This document shows positions 9,043 through 20,186 of a stretch of DNA of 64,000 nt, piece after piece. Source of the stretch: Undaria pinnatifida (taxonomy: Eukaryota > Sar > Phaeophyceae > Laminariales > Alariaceae). Positions within the stretch are counted from its first letter, which is position 1. Each line of letters starts with the position of its first letter. Made by a program: the position numbers and the translations under genes. The DNA lies in the NCBI GenBank assembly GCA_012845835.1, contig JABAKD010000023.1, positions 23,499,108 to 23,563,107 on the forward strand, written 5' to 3'. The notes under the pieces are model-generated. The model made no database searches. It saw nothing but the letters and a program-made list of their open reading frames with translations, and was not told the origin of the DNA.

Positions 9043-10419
9043 ATGTGCTAGTATAGAATAAGAGATAATATAGCTTCCCCCCCCCGATATACTGTTTCAG
9101 GGGTGATATAGCCCCCCATTAGGCACGTGTCAAGCTAAGTTACAGCAAGCGATTACAACTCCTGGAAGGTTGATGCAACACAGTTACAGTAGCAGTAGTG
9201 CCAGTATGACTTGTTGCTGAGTTGCGCTGTTTCGAATGTTTTCATCAGGTTGTATTATCGCCGCGTTTGGGCGCGTTTCTGGTGCACACACTGGTGCCTA
9301 CATCTTGCGGATGTCGGCGACCACAGCTGTGTCTCGGCATCCCAATTTCCGCAAGAAGTACTCAGAGGACGCGGAATGTAAATGGTGGGTGTTTGGCGTG
9401 AAACATTCGTTTCCGAAGTGCCTTTCCAACAGGCACCAGAAGGTTCGACGATTGAACCCGCTGGGGATGAGACTGCGAGTAGGTAAGATATTAGCCATTC
9501 TGATGCATGAAGGCGCCGTACAACCATACAGCATGTCGTTGACGCCGCTCCCAGCGAACAAGTACTAGTGTTCGCTCGAACCAACGCTGCCATGTGCTAC
9601 TATATTGTCGCCATACGGTTTACGATACGATGACTACCGACGTTGTCTTTGTCGGTGTACTTCAGAGGTCCGATCAGGTCGAGTGGAGTACATATCGAAC
9701 AGGAGCAACATGGCAGGTTGCGAGGAGCTGATACACGACCCCGAGTGTTCGGTAGTGAAGCAACGAGTCGCGGTCGCAACGGCCACCAAAACTGGGCGTT
9801 GCGTTGATGCCAATCAAGACCCGAAAACAGAGAAGTCGCCCAAGGTGGGCGGGCGTGCTTGGGGGGGCCCGTCAGGAGTTTCACCAGACGCCATCGGCAC
9901 ATGGAAGCACATAAGCATTGCGGCTTGTGGCGGCTCGATACGACAATCGCCTGCTATCCCCGCGCCCCTTGTCTTACTTCGCGTGCGTGACTACCATAAG
10001 CCGTCCTAGGGTTGACAGCCTCTGTTGCTTGAGCTCTACGGCGGTATTTTATTTTATCGTTGACCTGAAACCCGCCCTCTACACTTGTATTTAACCCGCC
10101 CCTTATACCCGTTCCATCACCCACGTCGTACTCTCGCCCGTAGACAAATGCGGGCGGCGACGGCGTTGATGGGAATGTTTATAATGCCGATTTAGCTTGA
10201 CAGGTACGTGCCAGTTCGTGATACTAGCACACTGTGAAGAATGTGGATCTTGGCATCTGAGTGTGGTATGGTGCACGGTGTCACTTTCTGCTGTCCCTAC
10301 TCTGCTGGAAGATAATAATAAACGACATAAATCATGAAGCCATCGACTTTGTCCGGGTGTATTGACAACTTTTCTTGGGGATGCCGAACACTCTAGAGCG
10401 TTGGTACCGACGCAGCTTC
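9043..10419. other. Unassigned region, possible worn retroelement coding on the minus strand
   Basis: Minus-strand frames at 9255-9593 and 9600-9902 are open, and the latter ends with TPLDLIGPLKYTD, which is faintly like the start of an integrase core. The match is too short to assign a family. A plus-strand frame at 9605-10009 overlaps it. Nothing was recognised from 10010 to 10419 apart from AT-rich sequence. Confidence 0.25.
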
Positions 10420-10421
10420 AT

Positions 10422-10819
10422 CATGGGTGATGAACTTGGTGATCTTCGGGCCATAGTCTCGGAGCAGGGCCTCGCTCTCCGAGGTTTACAGCAAGCAGCC
10501 GCAGACGTGGAGTAGTGTCGGAAATAATCGAGAAGGCGGGGCGCAGCGAAAGACCGGCGGGGAGAAAATGTATCTGCCGCAGATATAGCACCGAGGGACA
10601 TTGTGTCGCCATCGTTGAATCGCTCTGACGATGGCACCGGAATCCAGGAGGAGGAGCGTGGTGATGCTCCGGGAGCTGATCATACTGAAGGTTAGCTTGG
10701 CGGTAGATGGCAAGATTGGGGCGACGGCCCCCTAGGTGAGCCCTCAATCACTGCACGGGATATTCTTTGTAGGCGGCCATTTTTGGGGCAACCCAAGACG
10801 GCTGTTCTTACATCGAAGG
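10422..10819 (+). other. Possible start of gag coding
   Basis: A short frame from the ATG at 10422 (MGDELGDLRAIVSEQ, then GLALRGLQQAAADVE and a stop at about 10512) looks like the N-terminal coiled coil of a retroelement gag. It is followed in the same frame by acidic sequence (DGTGIQEEERGDAPG). Whether it belongs to the copia gag downstream is not clear. Confidence 0.3.
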
Positions 10820-10830
10820 GGAGAGAGAAG

Positions 10831-11741
10831 TTCGACTCCTCCTCGAAGCAGAAGAGAGTCTACGCAATGCTGCATGGATTCGAGTCAGACTTCGATAGCG
10901 ACTAATACAGTGAGGCTGGGGCTGAGGGAAGCGACCGTGCTTCTATGATGGCCCAGGAAGTGGCTGCCTCTATGTACGAGATGCAATCATGGCGTGGATG
11001 TTTCTCCCCCAAGCCTTACAAACTACCGTAGACCAAGATATTTTTCATCGGAGAAAATCTCCCAGAGAATGTTGGGAATCAATAGCAGATTGATATGACA
11101 CGGAGACAAACGCCCAAAAAGGCTCCTGTATGCGAGAGCTGTACAACTTTACGATCAAGAAGGAAGATGGTCCCGTAGGGAAGTTATACGCGATGGAGGA
11201 CTTGGGTGACAAACTGAACAATGCGGGCATCAGCGTAGACGACAACACTCTGTACACTTGCTTTGTTTCTGCCTTGCCTACTGCCGAGTACGCGCTCAAG
11301 ATTCGAGACTTAAATCTCAAGCAGATACGCGATCGGAAGATCAACCTTGTTTGCAGCAAGTACGAGACGTTTGGCAAGTCGAACGGCTCGTCAGACTCGC
11401 TTGCGCCAATCGGAAAAGGGAGGAGTGGCTATTGGGAGAGAGGTGGAAAGGCACATGGGGGTCGGGGAAAGTCTGGAAATAGAAAGGAAGGCAACGGCAA
11501 CGCCAATTCAAACGGTGGAGCCGGGAAAGCGAATTTTTCGATTGGGAAGTGCTTCCGGTGCAGGGCTGCTGGCCACTACAGCGAACGTTGCACCGCAGCA
11601 ATCTTAGAACGGTGTGTAGGGGGAGGACACCAGATAGACAAGTGCGCTTCGCCGGCGGACATGGACGAATCAGCGGCGGAAGCTGTACTTGCGATGGTGG
11701 AGGATCTCGAAGATGATGCTGTGGAAGCGACAATGTTTTAG
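10831..11741 (+). pseudogene. Copia gag with CCHC zinc knuckle
   Basis: The intact last part (11130-11741, 203 codons) holds the copia gag helical region (YAMEDLGDKLNNAGISV, SALPTAEYALKIRD), a Gly/Lys/Asn-rich linker (about residues 95-135) and a zinc knuckle CFRCRAAGHYSERC at 11550-11591 (CX2CX4HX4C). A second, worn knuckle follows (ERCVGGGHQIDKC, first Cys replaced). Gag-like sense extends upstream to about 10831 through a stop (TAA near 10897) and a frame change near 10980. Gag forms the particle that packages element RNA. The protein is acidic at its C terminus. Confidence 0.85.
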
Positions 11742-11808
11742 GGGTACAGCAGCCAAAGCCCCACGATGAGGGTATTATCGTGGGCACCTCCTTCGCACGT
11801 AGTAGTAC

Positions 11809-12266
11809 GTTAAGGGACCGGTGCATATGGGGACCGAACCTGGGATTTGTGCCTAGGGGGGCCGTGCATTACGGAGCCGAATCGAGTATTTTAGCTAAGG
11901 GAACGGTGCATTAATCAAAACGGAACAAGCAAAATAGCGACAGTAGTACAAATTCGTACGACCTTTGGAAACGAAATAGGACCGGAAACGGTCAAGAAAA
12001 GCGACCAATGGTACGAAATCGTACCGGAAAGCGACATCTAAGTACGAATTCGTACCAGAAACAGTCAACAACAGCGATCTTTGGTACGTGCCGGAAACAA
12101 GCATAACAGCGATCTTGCGACGAAATCGTACAAGAAACGTTCGAAAACAACAGCGTAATGAACCGGTCCCCTATCTAAAATACCCGATTCGGCCCCCTAA
12201 TGCGCCGGCCCCCTAGGCGCAAATCCCAGGTTCGGCCCCCTAATGCACCGGTCCCCTAACGCATTA
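11809..12266. mobile_element. Foldback MITE with ~105-bp terminal inverted repeats
   Basis: The left end (about 11809-11915) and right end (about 12155-12266) are imperfect inverted repeats beginning CGTTA(A/G)GGGACCGG and sharing GGACCGGTGCAT, CCGAACCTGGGATTTG, GCGCCTAGGGGG-like and GTATTTTAG blocks. The interior (11920-12150) is a tandem array of about 50-bp units with the quasi-palindromes GTACGAAATCGTAC and GTACGAATTCGTAC. There is no transposase. It sits between the gag and RT parts of the copia relic, so it probably inserted there. No convincing target duplication was seen. Confidence 0.85.
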
Positions 12267-12959
12267 CAACGTGACGAGCGGGGAAACTTAAGTCACACGG
12301 CAGTTATCTTTGTTATTATTTGCCGTGCGCCCTCTACTTCGGAAGTTGGTTGTGGAGGCAACAGATATAGTCTAGGGTTATCTGTATATTCCGCGAGAAG
12401 CCGCATGGCCGCCAGCCGTGTGCACCCTAACAGGGTGGTGGTTTGGTAGGGCAGACCCCGGACGATCGAATGGCGATACATTTCGAACACCTCTTCAAAC
12501 TCGTGGGAATACGGGGCGCGGCTCAACGAAGGGGCGCATCGATAAGGACATGGGAGCTCGGGGCAGCAACAATGTCTACAGCCTAGCTACTAGGTACATT
12601 GTCCTCTGAGACTACCACAGATAATTCGTGTTCTATTATCCTATCGGCAACGCATCATCCACCATAGCGACGTCATCATCACGAATATCAACGTAACCGC
12701 AACAGAAAAAGGCGCGTTCAGAGAATCAAAGACATGGAACCTTAAGCGGTTCAAGACACGGAGCAAACATCTTCCACATCATTATCACTACCATTATCAT
12801 CCTCAGCAACTGCAGCAAACCTGGCGGTACCTACATCAGCCAAATCACTACTACAGCAAAGGCGGCTACAGCAGGGTTACTCCATCAGTTTCAATAGCTG
12901 CATTTGCTTCACAAGCTCAAGCTTCATCGGCTGCTTCCGTTTCATCAGCTCCATCAAAT
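12267..12959. other. Unassigned spacer in the copia relic
   Basis: Copia integrase would be expected here but no HHCC or DDE motif is visible in any frame. The section 12780-12960 is ATC/CAT-rich and may be worn coding just before RT. The minus-strand frame at 12293-12526 is not recognisable. Confidence 0.4.
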
Positions 12960-13990
12960 ATAACGGCTTCTTGGTATACGTCTGCGATACGGACGACGAG
13001 CCCATCAACAGCACGGCCAACACGAACAAGAAGCCGGCCGCCATCCTCACCTTTTACGTTGACGACCTGGCACTTGCATAAGGCGACAAAGCGGTACCCA
13101 AGATGTAAAAGGAGAAGCTAACGAGCCGCTTTGTTGCAAGCGCCATGGGAGACATCTCGCTGATATTCGGCATGCAAGTTAATCGCAACCGTGAAAGCGA
13201 GACTCTCACCATCTCCCGGGCAGACTACACCAGGTCCGTGCTCGAAAAGTACGGAATGGGGGAGTGCAAACCCGTGGGCACGCCCGGAGCAGGAAAGGAA
13301 CTGCCACTCGATGAACATGAAGGGAATCTAAACGGCTCACAGAAGCAAGAATACCAAGCAATCACAGTTCATTACTGTACCTGGCTAAAGTGACTCGCTA
13401 CGGCATCGTCTATGGCGTCAACCGACGTGCGAGGGTCATGTCATTGCCATCCAATGCACACACTGGGGCGGCCAAGCATGCTCTCCGTTACCATGCCGGC
13501 ACGATTAACTACCAAGGCACCTACAAGAAAGGGGGTATTACCCTAACCACGTTTTCCGACGCTAACTTGGGCAACAACCCGGACAACGGCAAGTCAAGGG
13601 AAACGTATTATATTATGATATCCAACGGCCCAGTGAGCTTTAAAGGTGGGTCTTCAAGGAATCATGGGGCAGTCCATCATGGAAGAACTTGTCGCAGCAA
13701 CACTAGCGATGAGAGAGGCAGTCTACTGCGCTAACAAAATGGAAAAGCTCGGGTTCGGGAAGGTGTTCAAGAGCGTTACCCTTTCACATCGACAACACTG
13801 AGTCCTTCAGCTCTGCATGTGGTTGGGAACCACACAATCAGCTCGCGTGCTTCAGCACGTGGCTCCACGTATTTTCTACATCCGTTAGAAAGTGCAACAA
13901 CGAAAGGTAAGCATTCACTACGTGCCGACCGAGGGCAACATATCAGATTTAGGGACGACGTTCCTGAAGAAGCATCGTAATCGTGCATCG
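12960..13990 (+). pseudogene. Copia reverse transcriptase and RNase H, C-terminal half
   Basis: The frame starting near 12968 reads FLVYVCDTDD and then FYVDDLALA, with the catalytic YVDD at 13055-13066, a TAA at 13079, another stop near 13106, then GDISLIFGMQVNR and ISRADYTRSVLEKYGMGECK, the typical thumb region of copia RT. A frameshift near 13385 precedes RNase H (VTRYGIVYGVN, FSDANLGNNPDNGKSRETYY), and another near 13650 leads to MEELVAATLAMREAVYCANK and the end HYVPTEGNISDLGTTFLKKH. The RT fingers are missing. RNase H acts on the RNA of the RNA:DNA hybrid; its SDA...(acidic)...E pattern is partly kept. Dead copy. Confidence 0.9.
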
Positions 13991-15765
13991 GGCTGATCAA
14001 GGATTTCAGGGCCTGGACAAACGTTACCGACTCTCAACGAGACGATCGGACATCACAGGTATCGTCTGAGGCACGGGTATCATCTGAGGCGGATGCAGCA
14101 GAGGATTCTACAACAGGGACTGCAGCAGAGCGGACATATAATTTTCATCAGCATATTCATCAAACCTTCGTCATTTTAGCTTCATCATTTCAGCTACATC
14201 GAATTCACCAGTGGCTTCCATGGCCGAAAATATCATTGGAGCATGGAGCGTATTAGTGGGGGGCGGTTATCAATCACGGATCGCTGTAATTTGCACATTT
14301 TGTGTGGCATTGTTATGGGATGTCTTTCATTAGTTTTTGACTTCAGTTCAACTAAGCGAATGAATCATCACCCACGGATACTCATACGATGCGCTGACAG
14401 TCGAGTACTTGGCGGACGACAAGGCCTTACGAATGAAGGCCAGAGGGCGAAGGGAGATAGATATATAGCTAATATTATGTGATGTCTTCGTGCAAGGCGC
14501 GATGCAGCAATGCTATGTATCGTCGCGGATGCAATGCTACATGTGAAATAATACGCTGGGTTTATCTTCTGTTTTACTAGAGGAGACAGAAAATGCAAAA
14601 AAAGCGCTGAAACACTAGGAAATGGACTGAACCCTAAAAAACGTGACCTCAAACGTATTTTTATATCCGACTCTTTTTACCCCAGAAGGACAACCAACTG
14701 GTAAAAACTCTTAGGAACGAAACGGTAAAGTACTGCGAGTGCTGGCAGTATGGGCAATACTAACAGCCGAAATACTGCAAGTACCAGAGTACGAGAGGTA
14801 CAAATCCCCGAAACACTCGGAACACTTGAAGTATTCTACAGCATCGAAGCCCGAAATACTTGAAGTGCAGGGAGTATTTATAGTGTCAAGTCTCGACATA
14901 ATGCGAGCCCGGAAGTGTCCGCAGTGCAGAAACCCGAAATACTGCGAGTGTACAAAATACCTGCATTTATTTTTCCAAAATACTGTACTTTAGCCCCAGG
15001 TGCTAGGTGCATCGGTGCAGCCTCCGATAGCCAGCAACCTAGCAAATCGTTGCGCATCTACCGCAGGCACAGCACAGCCCAACCAGCCCAGCAAATATTA
15101 GCAGTACAGCATATACGTGCCGATCAGAGAACGACGACGCAAGCAAGCAGACAGAATTGCCGTGAGTCAGCATGTCGTCGAGTATCTGTCGCCACTCGAT
15201 GTGTTCTGCAGACGACGAAATCGCAATAAACCAGCCGGGGAGTCTTGCAAGCAGCACCTGCTGGTGAAAGCATCAACACACGACAAGCAGCTCGGGCTGG
15301 TGGCGTGCCAATGGCTTTGCCTGTATTTCCAGTCTCAGCAAGACACACGCTACCCTATTGTTTCTCTCCGTCCCTTCGTACAGACACGCATGCGGCTCCC
15401 GGGTCATTTTCCTGTAGTATGGCGGAGCCGTGGCATTTGCAAGTCGTCAGTGTGAATCTGAAATCCTGTTCGTTGTGCGTTTCACGACTTGCTCCATTTT
15501 TCCTGAGCGACCTCGATCGAAGCGGCTGATACTAAGGGTCAGATATTGCGGCAAAGAAGTTCGCAAATACGCAGATTTGACGAATGAGGTATTTTGAAAA
15601 AAAATGTATAAACACGTCAGCTTATTTAGTATCAACTATATTATTACTATCATTGAGACAAGCTTGGGGGGGTAAAGTCCCATATTACAAAGAGACGAGA
15701 ATGCCAACACCGAGCCAGAAAGCGTCAATGGAAGCTGTCTGAGACTCCCTAATTGTTTGTGTCGC
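13991..15765. other. No gene recognised; weak AATACTGCGAGTG repeats
   Basis: No coding domain was found. At 14720-14985 the block GAAATACTGC(A/G)AGTG and its relatives (AATACTTGAAGTGCAG) recur every 20-60 bases, a worn minisatellite. A CAGCA-rich stretch follows at 15050-15120. Open frames in 14915-15529 show no familiar motif. Confidence 0.5.
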
Positions 15766-16044
15766 TCAAGAAAGCGATGCCGCAGTATCCTGCGCATAGG
15801 CCTCCTTCTCGTAGCGTTCCTTGTCAGCTTCCTCTAGCTCCTTGTATAGCTCGGTTTCTTCGTCGGGCATACCGTGCCACCTTTGACCGAATGCCTTGCT
15901 CATTAGCGTCTTGGCACGGTTCGATCTGGACGACAGCACCCCAATTTTCTCCTGTTTCAGGAGCGCAACAGTGTTGTTCAGAAGTTGTTGAATACAATGT
16001 TCCAAAAAAACAGCGGAGATTAGCACAGTACCCGCACTATTCAT
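15766..16044 (-). CDS. HMG-box protein, probably partial
   Basis: The predicted 92-residue protein has, from about residue 33, the pattern of an HMG box: LLKQEKIGVLSSRSN, MSKAFGQRWHGMPDEE, then ELYKELEEADKERYEKEAYA. The Trp, the (M/L)xxEE turn and the KERYEKE end match helices 2 and 3 of the fold, which bends DNA in the minor groove. The usual N-terminal part (Pro-Lys-Arg-Pro then an aromatic-rich helix 1) is absent or not recognisable. The ATG at 16042-16044 is the only in-frame start after a stop at about 16062. A possible 3' splice site (CCTGAAACAG) lies just before the GAG of EKIG, so the real exon may begin there and helix 1 may lie in an upstream exon that I could not find. No retroelement domain adjoins it. 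It could be a true host exon or a captured fragment. Confidence 0.6.
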   Translation of the reverse strand: MNSAGTVLISAVFLEHCIQQLLNNTVALLKQEKIGVLSSRSNRAKTLMSKAFGQRWHGMPDEETELYKELEEADKERYEKEAYAQDTAASLS

Positions 16045-17819
16045 ATCGCTCAGCGCCTAGATGTAGATATATCATGATGGTTGTTCCGCACCTGGTGAGC
16101 AAAGTGAGTATAGGCTGGCCACGGCCGCCGGCACGGCTGTGCCGAAGTGCCAGCATTGACGTCAGGGTCCCATGCAACCGATGAGTACCCTTTTGGGACG
16201 TTGATCCTGTTGGAGGAAAACGGCGACATTCGTCCATCTTTTCAGCGATCGAAATCTGTGAGAATTGAAGTAGCCGATACTCAAAAGCGTTACTTTGCTG
16301 CCGGATAAGAATCTCGACATATATGGCCTCTGAGGGTCAAAAAAGGCGCTGGCAGCCGCCGGCTTTTCTTATTGAATAACAAGAGCAAAAACAAGGGGCA
16401 AATGTAGATGTCACGTGTGTGGCATGGCGGGTCGAAGAACTACCAGTGCGAGAACAGCACACGGTTGCGACACCGGTTGTGACCACACCTCACCTCGGAG
16501 CGATGCGCTCGTATCCTTCTGGCGGGCGGTACGCGTTCATTTCCTGAAAGCACGAGCAAAGTTGCAAACCAGCGGTTGGGAGCTTGGGGTCAAACAATAA
16601 AATGCCTATCGTTGCTCATAAAAGAAAAAGGACGGGAATTACATAAGTTTGTCAACCGATTCAAACCAAGTCTCAAACTTGCATAAATAACATCATGTAT
16701 CGCCTACGGAGTAGAAGGCTTGGAGTAGCAATTACCATTCGTTTCGCACAGACAACCGATAAGAATCCAACCTGCGTCCTTGCATATCTTACCGATGATA
16801 AACATGGCAACACAAACACGTCAATGGCAGGGTTCCTCGGTCGTGCAAAGTTCCAGCATACTACTTCGACTCCACCCAGAGCTTACACTGGGTTCGGAGG
16901 GGTTCGAAGTGGAGGATATCGCCGTTTTGTTTTTGGTCCGACACACGGCAACCCACTTGCACCTTGCAAAGCGCCGCTGACGTGAACGCCTCTAACTATC
17001 GATCGTCACGGGCACCCCCAGCAAGTATCAGTATTCCACGGAGATTTCGACATACTTGTAGGGTAGGACCATTTAGCAGGTCACCTTCTATTTTCTATTG
17101 GTCTCTAGACAAGTATTCGTGCGGTACGATCTAGCGCAGCGCCCCTTCGCTGAATTGCTACACCCCACAATTGATCCGGCATGCCTTTAAATCGTTTATT
17201 GTTCCCTCATCAGCTCAGCGCCGCAGTCTAATTCGGGGTTTCAAGTAGCTACAAATAGTCAAAAGACAGGCTCAAGTAATTTTCAAGGATAAGAAAAGGA
17301 AAAAACAAAAACAGGCTGAAACAAAATTTACACGCAAAACTGAAGCAAAACACCAGACATGAAACAAACGTGACATCAGAAGGCACAGTACGTACGTATC
17401 ACATGTATACATGTGCCATAAGAGGCTTGCAACACCAAGACCTTGCAGAGCTCCGGGAAGGAATGAAGGGTTGAGGGATACAAACAGGATGGGCTTGAGA
17501 CATGATAATTACACATAATTGTTGCCGTGGGTGTTAGGGGAAAATGCAATGCCTAGTGTTGGAAAGTCGACGGCTTTCATGCTCCGGGAATGGGGGGAGG
17601 GTGATCGACGTTGAAGTTCGTGCAGCAACATTGACGGATGGTGAAACACAAAAAATTACGATAAACATATAAAAGATTTTTCCTGAATTCGGCAGAAGAC
17701 GGCCGACAAGTCCACGGTTTTGACATAACCGAAGGGGTGAGTTCAAAATCGAGTCTGCGTTTCGCAGATGGACAAAAACTGGCACATAAAAGAACGTGTA
17801 CGGATCTTAAGCTTGATTT
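16045..17819. other. No gene recognised
   Basis: Both strands were read. A 96-codon plus-strand frame at 16695-16985 ends Gly/Arg-rich but resembles no family. The sequence from 17270 to 17400 is A-rich (AAACAAAA-type) and leads toward the A-rich array that follows. Confidence 0.4.
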
Positions 17820-19255
17820 ACCCGGATCTCCCGGAGGATCTTAAAAAAGAAAAAAAAAAACTACTTTCTCCACCAAAAAACTGTCTATCTGGTAGCTGCA
17901 CGCCCGCATGAGCGCGACTACAAAACAGAACAAACTTCCGTGTGCCGCTTTGTTCACAGCCCCGCAAAATCACAGAAACTAGCACGAAGATCAGTCAGAT
18001 GTACACGGAAATCGCTCTAACATGGCACAAAACTCATAAACTCTCCATAATAACGGACCAAGGCACATGGCATATTTTCCAATCGCACAGAAATAACGGA
18101 AGTCACATGAGGTCACAGAAAATTGCAGAAAATCGCACAAAATTACTGAGAGTCCGACGAAATCGCACCAAAACACAAGCGCACAAAAATCTCGAACACA
18201 GCAGTCCGTCCCTTAGCCCCACCGAAAAACGTTCTACACGCAAACCCTATATAAGCAGCATGTCGCACACAATTGCCCAAAACTTGACGAAATCGCACTA
18301 AGCACAATCTCACAAAAATCTCGAACACAGCAATCCGTTGCCCCAACAAAATAATTATAAATGCAAGCCTTGTACAAGTATGAGCACCACAACATAAGAA
18401 TGTTTTCGTGCATCGTTTTACTCAAAATCACGAAAACAAAAAAAAACTTCAAAATCGAGAAAAAGTCCGACATATTCACACGAAAATCGCAAGTAAAACG
18501 CACAAAATCTCACAAAACTACCACCAAATCGGACGAAAGCACGCGAATTGGGTCAAAATAATATAAAATCAACCAAACTGACACAAAATCGCAGCACGTC
18601 GCAGAAAGTCAAACAAAATTACTCGAATCTCGACGAAATAGCAATAAAATTACACAAACAAAATACGATCCCCATCAACAACCGTTTCTCCCACCGACAA
18701 AAAATCCAAGACTCAAACCCCATACGACCACGACGACAGAAACTCCCATCGACAAAGTTCAAAAATGCAAGCCCCATACAAACACGACAACAGCAACTTG
18801 TTCTTCTTGTGCACTGGTTTGTTCAAAATAACACAAAACGGTATAAAATCACACATTATCGCTCAGATTTACACAAAAATTGCAAGCAAATTGCACAAAA
18901 CCTTACAAATACTCCACAAAACCGGAAGAGAGCACACGAGGTGTTACAAAATCTTCAAAAAAAACAAACAATACGAAATCGCAGACGATAGTAGAAAATC
19001 GCACACAAACTCACGAAATTACTCACAATCCGACGAAATCGCATTATAACTACACCAAATAGAAAAAAGCTAATGAGTAACTCTTTTCTCCCACCTAAAA
19101 CCTGTCTAGCAAAGCCAGTATGAGCGCGTCGACACTAATTACATTTCCGTGCCCCGCTCTCATCAAAATCACTGAACATGGTACAAAATCGCATGTGTGT
19201 TGACATGAAATACGAACTAAAAGACAATATCAGCAAAAATCCCAAATGTACAAAT
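17820..19255. repeat. A-rich degenerate repeat array with GACGAAATCGCAC motif
   Basis: The motif CGACGAAATCGCACNAAA, or parts of it, recurs throughout (for example 18156, 18286, 18633 and 19033). Larger blocks (CTCCCACC...CCTGTCTA..., then GTATGAGCGCG) near 17855, 18685 and 19090 suggest an original unit of roughly 400 bp, now very worn. The strand is strongly A- and C-biased, which keeps frames open without meaning. Confidence 0.7.
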
Positions 19256-19260
19256 CCTGC

Positions 19261-19470
19261 TGTCACGGTACCCCGAGTGGGGGATGCGTGGTTGGCCGGT
19301 GTTGGGAAGCGTGCCCCCTCATGGGTTCCGGTGTCTATATTAGTCTCTCCTCATGACTCGCTGGCTAGGCCCAACGCTTATACATTAGTTCTCTACATAG
19401 AACGCTAAAATAAAAGACAGACAGAGCAAGACAAGGCTGGGTAGGGCAGGGTAGTGAGATGAGGGGCGTC
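19261..19470 (-). repeat. Solo fragment of the 571-bp LTR family, inverted
   Basis: From 19261 the plus strand is the reverse complement of the last ~200 bp of the LTR described at 19616, beginning TGTCACGGTACCCCGAG and passing through GGGATGCGTGGTTGG and CTCCTCATG. It differs from the intact LTRs by many substitutions and small indels, so it is an older insertion of the same family. Confidence 0.85.
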
Positions 19471-19615
19471 CTGCTTGTCCCATCATCGTCACCTACATTA
19501 TCGCCCATATATGATGGCCTTGACGTGAGTGTAAAATCTAATATCACGTGGTTTCACCTCAACCATGACATGCTTTCACGTCGGATCTACAAACTATCCT
19601 TCTACGGAGAGCACC

Positions 19616-20186
19616 TGTTATAGAGTGTCAGTATAGCTGGCAATAGATTCGGTAGGATAGTCCGCAGAGTTATGGTCTAATGGCCACAAGAAGGTTCTCT
19701 TAAACGGAATATTCTGAGTGAAGCGGATAACCCGTAGAATGTAGCTAGTTTGTACCACAAGAGCGTTCTCGGAAATGGAACGCTCCTCCTCTGGACAAGA
19801 TAGATAGAAGTAAGCGCGTTAAGCGCTCATGGGAACATTAGGACACCCAGGAGAACGTTCCTTGTACGTTCCATAGGAAAAGGTCCGGAACAGAGCACAG
19901 TAGCAATGCTGGGGTGAAGCGAACTCTGTGAGCTTCACCCCACCCCCGTGCTCTCACTACCTGCTCTACCAGCTCTATCAGCTCTACTTATTCTGCCCTG
20001 CACTACCGTGTGCCAAGGGCCTGTGTTGTCTGTCTTTCAGAGTTCCATGTAGAGGAAATAATGTATAAGCTTTTGAGTCTATCCAGCGAGCCATGAGGAG
20101 AGACCAAACAAGGGCACCGGAACCCATGAGGAGCACGCTTCCCAACACCGACCAACCACGCATCCCCCACTCGGAGTACTACAACA
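19616..20186 (+). repeat. 5' LTR (571 bp)
   Basis: Starts TGTTATAGAGTGTCAG and ends TACTACAACA. It contains GTTCTCGGAAATGGAAC and a GTATAAG element near 20061. Related fragments occur at 19261 (inverted), 49799 and 56324. Confidence 0.9.

Larger units (their letters stand above)
10820..13990 (+). mobile_element. Decayed Ty1/copia-like retrotransposon
   Basis: It has gag with a CCHC zinc knuckle (to 11741), then RT (YVDD at 13055-13066) and RNase H ending near 13985, all on the plus strand. The order and the RT/RNase H sequence type are those of copia. Protease and integrase should lie between gag and RT, but only about 1.2 kb separates them and 458 bp of that is a MITE, so they have been lost. 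No LTRs were recognised. Lesions include a stop near 10897, TAA at 13079, a second in-frame stop near 13106, and a frameshift near 13385. Confidence 0.8.

Noticed and set aside
9600..9902. Copia or Ty3 integrase on the minus strand (TPLDLIGPLKYTD)
   Set aside because: Match of about a dozen residues only, no HHCC or DDE residues in context.
19616..20186. Protein-coding frames in the LTR (up to 98 codons)
   Set aside because: They lie in a repeat defined by LTR structure and are not shared in older copies.
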